Below are positions 41,938 through 51,006 of a DNA stretch of 64,000 nucleotides, one piece after another. The position numbers and the translations under genes are program-made. The DNA is from Pseudobdellovibrionaceae bacterium (GTDB taxonomy: Bacteria > Bdellovibrionota > Bdellovibrionia > Bdellovibrionales > UBA1609), in assembly GCA_947444305.1 (NCBI GenBank), contig CANEZP010000002.1, forward strand, positions 310,001 to 374,000, read 5' to 3'. Position 1 is the stretch's first letter, and every line of letters starts with the position of its first letter. The notes beneath the pieces are model-generated. The model searched no databases, had not been told where the DNA came from, and worked only from the letters and a program-made list of their open reading frames with translations.

Positions 41938-43107
41938 ATGAGCTTACGGCACAAAATCTCGATGTTGGTCGCGGTCACCGGAATGGCTATTTTGCCGTTC
42001 GCGCACGCCGAGGACGATTTTGAAACCGAAGTGGAAGAATCCATGGCCGAGCGAGACGCCACCACGGCGCAGGCCCGTGCCTCGCGCGCCCGTGCCGAGA
42101 AGGAAGAACTCGAAGCGGAACGCCAGAAGAAAGATGCCCAAAAGGTAAAAGCCGCCGCCGACGCTCGCCACAAACAGGCCGAGCTCGAATTGATCCAACT
42201 CGAAAAAGACATTAAGACTTCGCGCGCGGAACAAGAACAAGCGAAGAAAGATAAAGCGGCGGCGGAGAAAGCCATCGCCAAAGATGAGGCAAAGCTTAAA
42301 GAAGGGCTTACTTTTCTCCAAAAACTACGCGGCGAGAACGATGCCCTCCGCAAGATTCGCGATGAACAGGTAGCGAAGTTGGCGGCGCTCGCCCAGAAAA
42401 CGACCGAGACGCAAAACGGTGCGAAGGCCGAGCAAGCGGCGCTCGAAGCCGGTAAGAAAGAGCTCGAAAAAGGCAAAGCCGATTTAAAAGGCGCGCAAGA
42501 ACGCTTGGCGAAAGCCGAAACCGAAAACGCGAAAAAGAAATCGGACCTCACCGCTCAGCTTGAACAACTGAAAACGCTACATAAGACAAACAAAGACAAA
42601 ACCGACGCCGCCGAAAAAGAGATCCTTGAAAAGCGCCGTGCGATTAGCCGCAAAGAAGAAGAAGTGCGCAGTGCCGAGAGCGAAATCAAAGCCGGCGAGG
42701 GGCGCATGAAAGATGCGGAAGACCGTCTTAGCGAACTCTCAGCGACGGCCAAGGGCCGTGAAGCCGAGCTTCAGCGCCGCGAAGCCGAAGCCGCGAAAAC
42801 CTTAGAATCGCGCGAAGCGAAAGAAGCTTTGATCGCCGTAAAGAGCGCCCAGGCCGGGCAAACGATCGCCAATACCCGGGCCGCTTCGCCGAACGATAAG
42901 AACCTAAAGGTAGAGCTGCGTTCGCCGACGAGCGCGAAAATGACGATGTCGAAAGAGTGCGGCGTCTATGAAAAGCCCGACGCGAAATCTAAAATGCTCG
43001 GCAAGAAAAAAGCCGGTACGGTTTTGAGCGGCCGCGCGAGCGGTGAGTGGGTCGGCTACGCGCTTAAAGATCAGCGCGTAGTCTACGTAAATAAAAGCTG
43101 TTTTTAA
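41938..43107 (+). CDS. Exported coiled-coil protein with C-terminal SH3-like domain
   Basis: It has 389 residues from the ATG at 41938, with AGGAG upstream; a frame start at 41911 would mask the signal peptide ISMLVAVTGMAILPFAHAE. Residues ~20-310 are almost entirely a charged Ala/Lys/Glu coiled coil. The last ~70 residues look like a bacterial SH3 (SH3b) fold: AKMTMSKECGVYEKPDAKSK, then GTVLSGRASGEWVGYAL and a final VNKSCF. Such a layout suits a periplasmic scaffold that contacts peptidoglycan or a hydrolase. It is not EnvC: no LytM domain is present. Confidence 0.75.
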   Translation: MSLRHKISMLVAVTGMAILPFAHAEDDFETEVEESMAERDATTAQARASRARAEKEELEAERQKKDAQKVKAAADARHKQAELELIQLEKDIKTSRAEQEQAKKDKAAAEKAIAKDEAKLKEGLTFLQKLRGENDALRKIRDEQVAKLAALAQKTTETQNGAKAEQAALEAGKKELEKGKADLKGAQERLAKAETENAKKKSDLTAQLEQLKTLHKTNKDKTDAAEKEILEKRRAISRKEEEVRSAESEIKAGEGRMKDAEDRLSELSATAKGREAELQRREAEAAKTLESREAKEALIAVKSAQAGQTIANTRAASPNDKNLKVELRSPTSAKMTMSKECGVYEKPDAKSKMLGKKKAGTVLSGRASGEWVGYALKDQRVVYVNKSCF

Positions 43108-43115
43108 GCGACGTT

Positions 43116-44066
43116 TTAGTTGAAGTTGTGGTGGGTCATCCAGATGTCATCCACGAACTTCGTCATGTAATTGCGAACGCCGTCCGAAAGGATGACCACG
43201 CAATTCTGGCCCGCTTTGAGCTTGGGCGCTTGTTGCATTACGCCGACCATCGTCGATCCGCTGGAACCGCCGCACAAAAATCCTTCTTCCCTGATTAAGC
43301 GCCGTGCGAGTTGAAAAGATTCAGGGTCACGCGTCTTTACCCATACGTCGATGAGTTTGCGATCTAAAACGTCGGGGATGAAATCGTAACCGATGCCCTC
43401 GACTTGGTAGCCGGCCACTTTGTCCTCACCCGCGAGAATCGAACCTACGGGATCGACGCCGACCACGATGCAATTCGGATTTTTTTCTTTGATTCGTTTC
43501 GCGGTGCCGGTGATCGTGCCGCCGGTGCCGGCCGATACGACGAGCATATCGACTTGGCCGTTCAGGTCTTCCAAAATTTCTTGGCCGGTGCCGTTGTAAT
43601 GCGCCATCGGGTTTGCGGGATTCGCGTATTGATCGAGGATGTGCGCGTTCGGCAATTCTTTTTGCAAGCGCGCCGCGACGCCGATGTGGCTTTCGGGACT
43701 GTGCGAGGCCGCCTCGGTCGGCGTGCGAATGATCTCGGCGCCGAGCGCATTGAGGATCACTTGTTTTTCGCGGCTCATTTTTTCGGGCAACGTGATGATC
43801 ACGCGGTAACCGAATACGGCGCCGGCCAACGCGATACCGATGCCGGTGTTGCCGCTGGTCGGTTCGATCAACGTGTCGCCGCGTTTAATGCGGCCCGATT
43901 TTTCCGCTTCGATGACCATGTTGTATCCGATGCGGTCCTTGACCGAGCCGCCCGGATTTAAAAATTCGCATTTTGCGTAGACGTTGCACGGCAGATCTTT
44001 AGTGATTTTATTAATCTTCACGAGGGGCGTACGGCCGATGGCCTCGAGAATGTTATTGAATTTCAT
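43116..44066 (-). CDS. PLP-dependent cystathionine beta-synthase / cysteine synthase
   Basis: It has 316 residues from ATG 44066, which has a CGGAG site; the frame extends 46 codons upstream without one. It is a fold-II PLP enzyme that makes cystathionine or cysteine from serine derivatives. Motifs are [25 protein letters not shown] with the PLP Lys, [37 protein letters not shown] and CGGSSGSTM. The C-terminal [17 protein letters not shown] resembles cystathionine beta-synthase more than CysK. No regulatory CBS domain pair is attached. Confidence 0.88.
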   Translation of the reverse strand: MKFNNILEAIGRTPLVKINKITKDLPCNVYAKCEFLNPGGSVKDRIGYNMVIEAEKSGRIKRGDTLIEPTSGNTGIGIALAGAVFGYRVIITLPEKMSREKQVILNALGAEIIRTPTEAASHSPESHIGVAARLQKELPNAHILDQYANPANPMAHYNGTGQEILEDLNGQVDMLVVSAGTGGTITGTAKRIKEKNPNCIVVGVDPVGSILAGEDKVAGYQVEGIGYDFIPDVLDRKLIDVWVKTRDPESFQLARRLIREEGFLCGGSSGSTMVGVMQQAPKLKAGQNCVVILSDGVRNYMTKFVDDIWMTHHNFN

Positions 44067-44225
44067 GTTGGCTCCGGTGAAGACAATTTGCTCTAGCAGC
44101 TTTAAGTTTTGCCACAGTCCTGAGCTTGCGACAATAGGCACGGGGGTTGTCAATTGGGTTTCAGATGGCAAGCTGGACCAAAAAAGTCTTTTCGTTTCAC
44201 GCAATTAAGAATACTTTTCATTAAC

Positions 44226-44447
44226 ATGAAATCACTCACAGGCGCCCCGTTTTTCGAAACCCTCATCATTTCGCATGTTGAAGGCGAGCCCGGATTAACC
44301 CGGCGTTTGCGCGAAATGGGTTTCCATACGGGATGCGAAGTCCGCGTACTTGGGCAGGCGCCGTTCAACGGCCCGCTCGTGGTGCAACTGCACGACAGCG
44401 TCTTGGCTTTGCGGCAGGCAGAAGCCGAATGTCTGTTGATCAAATAG
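44226..44447 (+). CDS. feoA: Ferrous iron transport protein A
   Basis: It has 73 residues from ATG 44226. It is a small SH3-like FeoA protein that supports FeoB in Fe(II) uptake. Recognisable parts are the ISHVEGEPGLTRRLREMGFHTGCEVRVLG core and the C-terminal LHDSVLALRQAEAECLLI. Longer in-frame starts upstream lack the family N-terminus. Its 3' end overlaps feoB by 19 bp in another frame, so the two are co-translated. Confidence 0.9.
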   Translation: MKSLTGAPFFETLIISHVEGEPGLTRRLREMGFHTGCEVRVLGQAPFNGPLVVQLHDSVLALRQAEAECLLIK

Positions 44448-46306
44448 CGAATCACATTGCCCTGGTCGGTTCGCCCAACTCGGGCAAAACAACCCTCTTC
44501 AACTGGCTGACCGGCTCGAAATTCAAAACCGTGAATTACGCGGGCTCGACCGTCGACGCGCACCGGGGTTCTACTTTGCCGGTGTACGGCCCGGCCCTTA
44601 CCGTTTTGGATACGCCCGGTATTTATTCTTTGCAGCCGCACGGGCGCGACGAAGAAGTAACCTTAGAGACTTTGACCGCGACCGATGATGTGCGGGCGGT
44701 GATCTTAGTGATCGACGGCACGCAACTGAACCGCCAGCTCTATCTCGTGCGGCAAATGCAGGAGCTTGGGTTACCGATGGTCCTGGCCGTCACGATGATG
44801 GACATCGTGAAAGAGTCAGGCCGCCGCTTAGATTTAGAAAAGTTGAGCGAACTTTGCGATGCGCCCGTCGTGCGCGTCGACGGCCGTTTAGGCGGAGGCG
44901 TGATCGACGTCGTCGAGGCCGCGCGCAGTTTATCTACGGTTCATCCCGGCCGTCGCGCGCGTGGGCTACAGTGGGACGACGCGCGGATTGAACGCGAGAT
45001 ATCGGTGGCCGAAGCGTGGACTAAACTTGTTGTATTTAAAGCGCCTGATCGGCTTACCCTAGATCACCTACGCCGGTGGGACCGCATTTTGCTGCACCCA
45101 TGGTGGGGGATCCTTACTTTCTTTCTCATCATGGGCACATTGTTTTCGTCGATCTTTTGGGTCGCCGCACCCGCGATGGATTTGGTGGACGCGGCTTTCT
45201 CGGCGCTCGCTTCCGGTTTAAATTCCGTACTCGGTGAGAACGCCTTTTCGGATTTTGTTTCGAACGGTGTCGTGGCCGGCGTCGGCGCGGTGTTAGTGTT
45301 CGTGCCGCAGATTTTTATTTTGTTTTTTGGTTTCACTTTGCTCGAGGATTCGGGCTACCTCGCCCGCGCGGCCACGATCGTCGACCGGCCCCTGCACAAA
45401 TTGGGTTTGAGCGGCCGCGCCTTCGTGCCGATCCTCTCCGGTTTTGCCTGCGCGGTGCCCGCGGTGATGGCTTCGCGAAACATCCGCTCCGCGCGCGAGC
45501 GTTGGATCACCGTCTTTATTATTCCGTTCATGACTTGCTCGGCCCGGTTGCCGGTCTACGCTTTATTGCTCACGTTTCTTTTCCATGACCAGCCGGCTTG
45601 GAAGGGCGGGGTCGCTTTGACCGGTTTGTACATCGGTGGCCTGTTTATCGGTTCGGTCGCGGCGATGATTCTAAATCGCATATTAAAGAAAAGCGCCGAC
45701 TCGCATTTTTTGATGGAGCTTCCCATTTACCGCTGGCCCAAGCCCGGCTTTACTTTGCACATCGCTCTACGGCGCACGATCTCGTACGTGAAGCGCGCGG
45801 GTCCCACGATTTTTGTTTTCGTTTTGATTCTGTGGATCGGCACGCATTTTCCCTACCAAAGCGGCGTCACGCCCGAGGTTCAGTTGCGCGAGAGCGTGAT
45901 CGGCCGGGTCGGCGTTGCGGTTGAGCCCGTGTTTCATCCCATGGGTCTCGATTGGCGCGCGGGCCTGGGCATGATGTCGGCCTTCGTCGCGCGCGAAGTT
46001 TTCGTTTCCTCGTTGGCGGTTATCTTCAGCATCGCCGATACCGATGCTTCTTTGCAGGACACGTTGCTCACGCGTATGCGCGAGGCGACCTTTACCGACG
46101 GGCGTGCGATCTTCACCGGTGCGAGCGTCACGGGCTTGATTTTATTTTTCATGATCGCGCTGCAATGCCTGAGCACGACCGGCATCACTTGGCGCGAAAT
46201 GGGCTCCTGGAAATACGCCGTCGGCCAACTCATCGTCATGAACGCCTTGGCCTACATCGTCGCGGTCGCGGCCGTCCAATCCCTCCGCGCTCTGGGCATC
46301 GGCTGA
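44429..46306 (+). CDS. feoB: Ferrous iron transport protein B
   Basis: It has 625 residues from ATG 44429, shorter than the ~770-residue enterobacterial protein. The N-terminal G domain has GSPNSGKTTLFNWLTG (G1), GSTVDAHRG, and VLDTPGIYSLQPHGRDE (G3). The membrane part has the FeoB Gate and C domains: GYLARAATIVDRPLHKLGLSGRAFVPILSGFACAVPAVMASRNI, and IIPFMTCSARLPVYALL with the Cys implicated in transport. It imports Fe(II) across the inner membrane. No Fur box was recognised upstream of feoA. The last 165 bp overlap an antisense HTH gene. Confidence 0.95.
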   Translation: MSVDQIANHIALVGSPNSGKTTLFNWLTGSKFKTVNYAGSTVDAHRGSTLPVYGPALTVLDTPGIYSLQPHGRDEEVTLETLTATDDVRAVILVIDGTQLNRQLYLVRQMQELGLPMVLAVTMMDIVKESGRRLDLEKLSELCDAPVVRVDGRLGGGVIDVVEAARSLSTVHPGRRARGLQWDDARIEREISVAEAWTKLVVFKAPDRLTLDHLRRWDRILLHPWWGILTFFLIMGTLFSSIFWVAAPAMDLVDAAFSALASGLNSVLGENAFSDFVSNGVVAGVGAVLVFVPQIFILFFGFTLLEDSGYLARAATIVDRPLHKLGLSGRAFVPILSGFACAVPAVMASRNIRSARERWITVFIIPFMTCSARLPVYALLLTFLFHDQPAWKGGVALTGLYIGGLFIGSVAAMILNRILKKSADSHFLMELPIYRWPKPGFTLHIALRRTISYVKRAGPTIFVFVLILWIGTHFPYQSGVTPEVQLRESVIGRVGVAVEPVFHPMGLDWRAGLGMMSAFVAREVFVSSLAVIFSIADTDASLQDTLLTRMREATFTDGRAIFTGASVTGLILFFMIALQCLSTTGITWREMGSWKYAVGQLIVMNALAYIVAVAAVQSLRALGIG

Positions 46307-46630
46307 TCCTTCTGCGAAGCGGGCTTCGTCCGTTGGGCGTGGCCTGAGTTCGGAGCGTCCGGCCGAAAGCGAGGTGTCTACCGAAAGCATGAAGCGGAAT
46401 TCCGGACAAAGCCTGGCGAGGTAATGAAACAACTGATTGATGGTCAGCCTTTCCAATGTCTTGTTCTGAACGCGACTCACGTTCGCGCGGGACGTTCCCA
46501 TGAGTATCGCGGCTTGCCGCTGGTTCAATTGTTTACGTTGGATCGTCCGATCGATCGCGACGCAAAGTTCAAGCTTCATCGGATCAAGAAGTCCATTCTC
46601 GGTCGCAAGGTATTCGGGCGGACGTGACAT
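46142..46630 (-). CDS. HTH (XRE-type) protein with tail overlapping feoB
   Basis: The frame has 162 residues. Residues ~10-95 match the short XRE/HTH_37 family found in many HigA-like antitoxins: MKLELCVAIDRTIQRKQLNQRQAAILMGTSRANVSRVQNKTLERLTINQLFHYLARLCPEF as an idea, with the helix-turn-helix in NQRQAAILMGTSRANVSRV. The last ~65 residues are Arg/Asp/Ala-rich, are read antisense to the feoB 3' end, and do not look like a folded domain. The ORF may have lost its natural stop. No toxin gene is beside it. It may be a vestigial or orphan regulator. Confidence 0.6.
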   Translation of the reverse strand: MSRPPEYLATENGLLDPMKLELCVAIDRTIQRKQLNQRQAAILMGTSRANVSRVQNKTLERLTINQLFHYLARLCPEFRFMLSVDTSLSAGRSELRPRPTDEARFAEGSADAQSAEGLDGRDRDDVGQGVHDDELADGVFPGAHFAPSDAGRAQALQRDHEK

Positions 46631-46643
46631 TAAGGCTCCTCAA

Positions 46644-46748
46644 GCAAAGGCGTCGAAATGAACAAATCAAGGGCCTGCGCGATCGTGAGAGATTTCAGGT
46701 TCTCCACGTAAGCGTACGCACCCTATTTGTTCATTTCGACGCCTTTGC
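46644..46748. mobile_element. REPIN-like element, copy 2
   Basis: Perfect inverted arms of 24 bp (46644-46667 and 46725-46748) contain the same 20-bp core as copy 1, AGGCGTCGAAATGAACAAAT at 46648-46667. The 57-bp centre is unrelated in sequence to the centre of copy 1. It lies 14 bp upstream of the HTH gene start, on the side where that gene's promoter would be expected. Confidence 0.75.
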
Positions 46749-46834
46749 AATATACGCTGTCGGGGCTCCGACCCACCAAAGCGGGACTGTCTGATTTCCG
46801 AATGGAAAATCGGACGGGCCGGTGGTCCGCCGGC

Positions 46835-47758
46835 TCAGCGGCAATCACCGGTGGCTTCGATGCTTTTGATTTCTTTTTTTCCGGCGTCGACGCGGATGCA
46901 TTTTTGCCCGAAGATTTCGGTGCGGTTGAATCCGTCGACGAATTTTCCCTCGCGCGTGACGAGCGGCGTGAAGAACACGACCGCGGTGTCGCCGATCATA
47001 TCGAGTTGCGCCGAGGTTACGCCGACGACCAAACCTTTTTCGTCGAGCACCGGTCCGCCGGAGGCGCCGGTGATGTCCACGTCGGGAGTCTTGCAAAAGA
47101 GCACGCCGCGGAACCCGCCTTCGAGCATGGTGAAACCACGGAATTCGCAGGGCATCGTGACGGGTTCGCCCCGCGACGTGAAGGGGTAACCGTTCACGCT
47201 TAGATTTTCGTTCAACCGCAAGGGAGATAGCGAGAGATCGCGCAGGCCGAGCGAGGCGACCTCGTCGAAATTGGCCACGCCGTCGACGATGCTCACGTCG
47301 GAGCCCGCGCCCGAGCGGAGTCCTTGATTAGGAACGTACCCGAGCGAAATTTGCTTTTGATTCTGAAAAAGAATCTCCTGCGGGTTTGCGCTCAGAAAAA
47401 ATTGCGGTTTGATTTCGGCGAAGTTTGAGCGGCCAACGCCGTTCACGTATTCCACCCGGGACGCGGCAAAGCGACCTCCGGATCGTAAAGCGGCGGGCGC
47501 GATGAAGATCTGTTTCGAAGTCCTCACTTGATGAATGACGTGGGCGGCGGTGATCCACCGGGATTGGCCCTGACTCGTCAGCCGGAAGGCCGTGCCGTGG
47601 TATTGAATCACTTTTTGCGAGGGATCGAAGAGCAGCGGTTTTTCCGAGTAGACTATGCCCAGGGCCGGAACGGGTTGGGCAAACGCGGGCCCAAGCGCAA
47701 AAATACAGGCTTGGCTAATAAATAGATAGGCGAGTAACCGGTAAGGCACGTAGCTCAT
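46835..47758 (-). CDS. Exported trypsin-like serine protease (S1)
   Basis: It has 307 residues from ATG 47758, preceded by GGAGG; an earlier in-frame ATG lies inside the ribosome site region. It has a signal peptide (YLFISQACIFALGPAFAQP). The chymotrypsin-fold triad is His73 in WITAAHVIH, Asp154 in AGSDVSIVD, and Ser233 in ITGASGGPVLDEKGLVVGV. Two cysteines (MPCEF, LFCKT) may form a disulfide. It lies 3' of a second S1 protease gene on the same strand, separated by about 60 bp. Confidence 0.88.
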   Translation of the reverse strand: MSYVPYRLLAYLFISQACIFALGPAFAQPVPALGIVYSEKPLLFDPSQKVIQYHGTAFRLTSQGQSRWITAAHVIHQVRTSKQIFIAPAALRSGGRFAASRVEYVNGVGRSNFAEIKPQFFLSANPQEILFQNQKQISLGYVPNQGLRSGAGSDVSIVDGVANFDEVASLGLRDLSLSPLRLNENLSVNGYPFTSRGEPVTMPCEFRGFTMLEGGFRGVLFCKTPDVDITGASGGPVLDEKGLVVGVTSAQLDMIGDTAVVFFTPLVTREGKFVDGFNRTEIFGQKCIRVDAGKKEIKSIEATGDCR

Positions 47759-47817
47759 CCTGGAGCCTCCGCCTCTTAACAATAGCAATAAGAACGCCAG
47801 GACCCGCGGGCCGCGGT

Positions 47818-49284
47818 CTATTTACCGTCGCAAACTTTGAGCTGAGTTTTATGGAAGCGAATATTCTTACCCAAGCCGATCGTAAGCTCCGCCGTGCCTT
47901 TGCTTTTTAAAGCTTCCACATCGTAGGTTAACGTAAACTTCTCGGACCGTAGGCCCGCGGCTTCCGACGTTAACTCCCAATGGGGCGAAAGCTTAGCGCC
48001 TGAGAAAGACACGTCTAAGTCCAGCGGAGATTTCGCGTTGCCGAGCGCCGAGGGATAAATGCAATCCGGCACGCGCAGAAAGACCGCCTGCGAAACAAGC
48101 TTTACGATCTGATCCATCTCGTTAGCGCGCTCGACTGCGTAGTGAAACGTTTCGTCAGTGAGGGGAAGATTTTTGAGCTCAGTCTCGGCTTGGTTCCGAA
48201 CCTTTTCGGGAAATAGGGCCGGTTTAGGAAGCTGAACAAAATCGCGATTACAATCGGCATGAATTGATTTACCGAGGTCATTGATATCGGGCATGCACGC
48301 GAGGTTCGTTCCCCAACCGATGTGCCCGAGCACCGTCGTTTCATCTGTGATTTTGAAAAACGTAGATGCTAAACTGTTCAGTACGTCGACCGTCGGTGGG
48401 GCAAGCTGACCGCCGATAATTCCGACTAATTCGTCTTTATCATTGTAGATCGGCGAACCGGAATTGGATGGGCCGATCAAACAGTGTGCGAACATCAACA
48501 TTGGATCTCTAGGCGCATCGAGGAAAGGCGCGAAGGTCGTATTGTAAACGGCTTTGCATTCACGGCGTTCAACCGCGGATTTGTCTTTCGCGTCCCGGTA
48601 CGGAGAAACGCCGAAGATATGGTAAGTCTCACCGGCGACGATGCCGTTGAAATTCAACTTTGCGCCCTTAAAGCCTTCCATCTCTTCCAGCAGGGACAAG
48701 AACGCGTAGTCCGGTTTCAAGCCACCGATTGAAAATTCGACGGGACTGATGGCCATCAAGGCGGTTACGAAACTAAATTTGCCGTCGAACTTGCCCGGTG
48801 CACTGCCGGGCACGGTGATGACGATGCTCGAACGTAGTGGGGCGTAGGGTTCGTTAACGACATTTTCGACGCAATGGCGATTGGTGAGCACAACTTTCGG
48901 GGCGACGAGAACTCCGGTGCACGTTCCGAAATTACCGATGTGAACCATGACGACGTAGGGTTGGCAGTTTGTTCCTTCGGCGCACCAAAAGTTTGAAAAA
49001 GAACTTCCGCCGCTGGGAAATGCGGGACGATACCCGCGGCCGTTCAACATCCACTGTTTTTGTTGATTGAGCATAAACTGAGAGTAAGTAGCCGTGAAAA
49101 CAGGCTTGGCGCTATCCGTGGTCGCCGGTGCCGACTCGGGCGAAGGCGACGGCGATGCGGGCGGCGAACCGACCGGCGGTGGATTGCTGAAGCCCCGCGG
49201 AATGGGAGGATCTTTTTTCTTGCTCTCGCAATTGACTAGAGTGAAACCGACAATCACCGTAAGGGCTAAGCTTAATTTTTTCAT
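47818..49284 (-). CDS. Trypsin-like serine protease lipoprotein (S1)
   Basis: The protein has 488 residues. The lipobox is FTLVNC with Cys19, followed by a Pro/Ser-rich linker to about residue 60. The protease domain has CTGVLVAPKVVLTNRHCVENV (catalytic His), a central KPDYAFLSLLEE likely to hold the Asp, and IGPSNSGSPIYNDKDELVGIIGG with the catalytic Ser. A C-terminal ~130-residue extension of beta type (DLDVSFSGAKLSPHWELTSEA, KFTLTYDVEALKSKGTAEL) may bind a substrate. The protein should sit on the membrane surface facing the periplasm or outside. Confidence 0.87.
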   Translation of the reverse strand: MKKLSLALTVIVGFTLVNCESKKKDPPIPRGFSNPPPVGSPPASPSPSPESAPATTDSAKPVFTATYSQFMLNQQKQWMLNGRGYRPAFPSGGSSFSNFWCAEGTNCQPYVVMVHIGNFGTCTGVLVAPKVVLTNRHCVENVVNEPYAPLRSSIVITVPGSAPGKFDGKFSFVTALMAISPVEFSIGGLKPDYAFLSLLEEMEGFKGAKLNFNGIVAGETYHIFGVSPYRDAKDKSAVERRECKAVYNTTFAPFLDAPRDPMLMFAHCLIGPSNSGSPIYNDKDELVGIIGGQLAPPTVDVLNSLASTFFKITDETTVLGHIGWGTNLACMPDINDLGKSIHADCNRDFVQLPKPALFPEKVRNQAETELKNLPLTDETFHYAVERANEMDQIVKLVSQAVFLRVPDCIYPSALGNAKSPLDLDVSFSGAKLSPHWELTSEAAGLRSEKFTLTYDVEALKSKGTAELTIGLGKNIRFHKTQLKVCDGK

Positions 49285-49375
49285 TAAGCTTTAGAATTGC
49301 AAACCTGGGACCCGCGTAGAGTCGGCCTATTGGACTAGGCAACCCCGGTGACGAATTGGGCTTTACGATTAGAGA

Positions 49376-49774
49376 CTAGCGCTGGCGCAGGCTGCGGCCG
49401 GCGTAGAAGAGGACGAGAGGATTTTGCGTGTCGATCGTGATTTGCGCGGGCTGGAGCACTTGCGCGGGCAGAATGGGTTCGCAATCCAAACGTTCGATCG
49501 TGTAAACGCCGCGACTGTGACGAATTACCGATTTAGCTTTGCCGTCGGCGCATTCGCCGTCTTCAAGGTAAGTGAGAAATAGCCCTACGGCGATGGATTC
49601 TTCGTTCAAAGAAATACCGCCCGCCCGGGCGCCTTCGAGACCTGCGCCGGAATTTGAAACGCTCGAGAGTGCGGTCGCGTTCAGCACACCTTTGCCGGAA
49701 CAGTTTTGGAAACCGAGCACAAGGATCGAGAAGAGCGCGAATAAGGAAATCGATTGTTTCGAATATTTCTTCAA
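49376..49774 (-). CDS. Small lipoprotein, unknown
   Basis: It has 132 residues from a TTG at 49774, chosen because a signal peptide with lipobox follows at once (LFALFSILVLGFQNC). The frame runs upstream to 50083, but that part is antisense to or inside the next gene's region and lacks a signal. The mature protein has two Cys (GECADGKAK, RLDCEPIL) and ends FYAGRSLRQR. No family is recognised. It lies downstream of the deamidase-like gene on the same strand. Confidence 0.65.
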   Translation of the reverse strand: MKKYSKQSISLFALFSILVLGFQNCSGKGVLNATALSSVSNSGAGLEGARAGGISLNEESIAVGLFLTYLEDGECADGKAKSVIRHSRGVYTIERLDCEPILPAQVLQPAQITIDTQNPLVLFYAGRSLRQR

Positions 49775-49842
49775 ACGTTCACCCCGTCTATTTCCATAAT
49801 AAGACGTATCGGAACAATGCCGCAGAACTTTCCTAGCCGTTC

Positions 49843-50871
49843 TCAATTTGAGACGGTGGGAAGATAGATCGGCTGGTTTGCGCAGCGGGGGAGTCTTCCG
49901 CCTTGCCACTTTCCATGCCGGCTGACGTGGTGGGCCTCGCGAAGTTTCTTTCGGAGGAGCTTCGTCAGCGCTTGCGGGATGATGACTCGATCCAAACCCG
50001 GATCCTCGGGGCTGATCGCCGTTTCGGACGTAAAATACAAGCGCCCCGGCTGACCGCCCAGATCCGCGATGAGTTGGCTCCATTGTTCAACGGGCAGCGG
50101 CTCGTTCGCCACGGAAGGATCCAGCGCCCACAACGAAATCTTACCGTCCTCACTCACTTCAAGCACGGGCGCGGTGTGATATTTCCACGCGACTTTCTTC
50201 TCGGGCGCCTTATCGACGAATTCGAGCTTCGGATAAAAATGAGTTTCGCCCGCGGGCACGACGAAGGCTTTTCCGCACTGGACACCTTTGTTTTTAAGCA
50301 AATTGCACATCTCCCAAGCCCGGGCGTAACAAATGTCACTGTGACCGAACGGAATGTGCGGCTGAGTCGCGAGATAAGCAAAAAGTTCGCGCGCGTACGG
50401 GGCAGAGACTTGGCTGATCGGCGCCTGACCGATATTGATCGTCTCGAGATTTGCTTCACGTACGAATCGGTCGATCTTCGGCGCGGGAGTTAGACTGCTT
50501 TGAATTTCCCACGGCCGGTCGTGATAAACTTCCGCGAAATTTTCGAGCGCATCCGTCAGTCGCTCGTCATCGTAGTTTGAAAGTGTAATCAGCTTGTCAA
50601 AATCCGCGATCGAATTAGCGTCAACGATCGCCTTTTCGGTGAGCTGCTCAGAAGCTTGGATCAATTCATCTTTGCGCGTATTCGAATTGTTGAGCAGGCA
50701 GGCACGTTGCTCAAGTATCAAATCGGCGGGCGATTCCGCATTTATTTCGGCGGCGGTTTGAAATCCGAACGTGCAAAAAAACGCGGCAATGGCCAAAAAG
50801 GGGAACCGTCCCGTACATAACTTGGACACCCCTTTCTTATAAAACCCTGAAATTTTGCCGTCAGATTTCAT
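49843..50871 (-). CDS. Exported protein-glutamine glutaminase-like (deamidase) protein
   Basis: The protein has 342 residues. A long basic N-terminus is followed by a hydrophobic signal (FPFLAIAAFFCTFGFQTAAE). The C-terminal half resembles the protein-glutamine glutaminase family (Gln_deamidase_2 type), which converts protein Gln to Glu with a Cys-His-Asp triad. The candidate triad is Cys181 in HSDICYARAWEMCNLL, His232 in AWKYHTAPVLEV, and Asp251 in SLWALDPSV, in the right order and local context. A further Cys in VQCGKAF could pair with Cys189. The assignment rests on motif memory. An unrelated papain-fold amidase is the main alternative. Confidence 0.6.
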   Translation of the reverse strand: MKSDGKISGFYKKGVSKLCTGRFPFLAIAAFFCTFGFQTAAEINAESPADLILEQRACLLNNSNTRKDELIQASEQLTEKAIVDANSIADFDKLITLSNYDDERLTDALENFAEVYHDRPWEIQSSLTPAPKIDRFVREANLETINIGQAPISQVSAPYARELFAYLATQPHIPFGHSDICYARAWEMCNLLKNKGVQCGKAFVVPAGETHFYPKLEFVDKAPEKKVAWKYHTAPVLEVSEDGKISLWALDPSVANEPLPVEQWSQLIADLGGQPGRLYFTSETAISPEDPGLDRVIIPQALTKLLRKKLREAHHVSRHGKWQGGRLPRCANQPIYLPTVSN

Positions 50872-51006
50872 TCAAATTTAAAGTTGCAAGACCAAAGCCG
50901 ATTCATGGCCGGCCTGCCGCTCACCGAACGATAAATTCGCAACTAATCTTTTCATAATCGAACAAATCCGATTTGTAGGGCTCTCACCGCGTGATAGGGG
51001 CCAGGG

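Noticed and set aside
41892-42551. 219-codon minus-strand frame opposite the coiled-coil gene
   Set aside because: Phe/Ser/Ala-rich antisense of a Lys/Glu/Ala coiled coil, a typical artefact.
46835-49284. Prophage or genomic island
   Set aside because: No integrase, phage structural genes or flanking direct repeats are seen; the genes are ordinary exported proteases.
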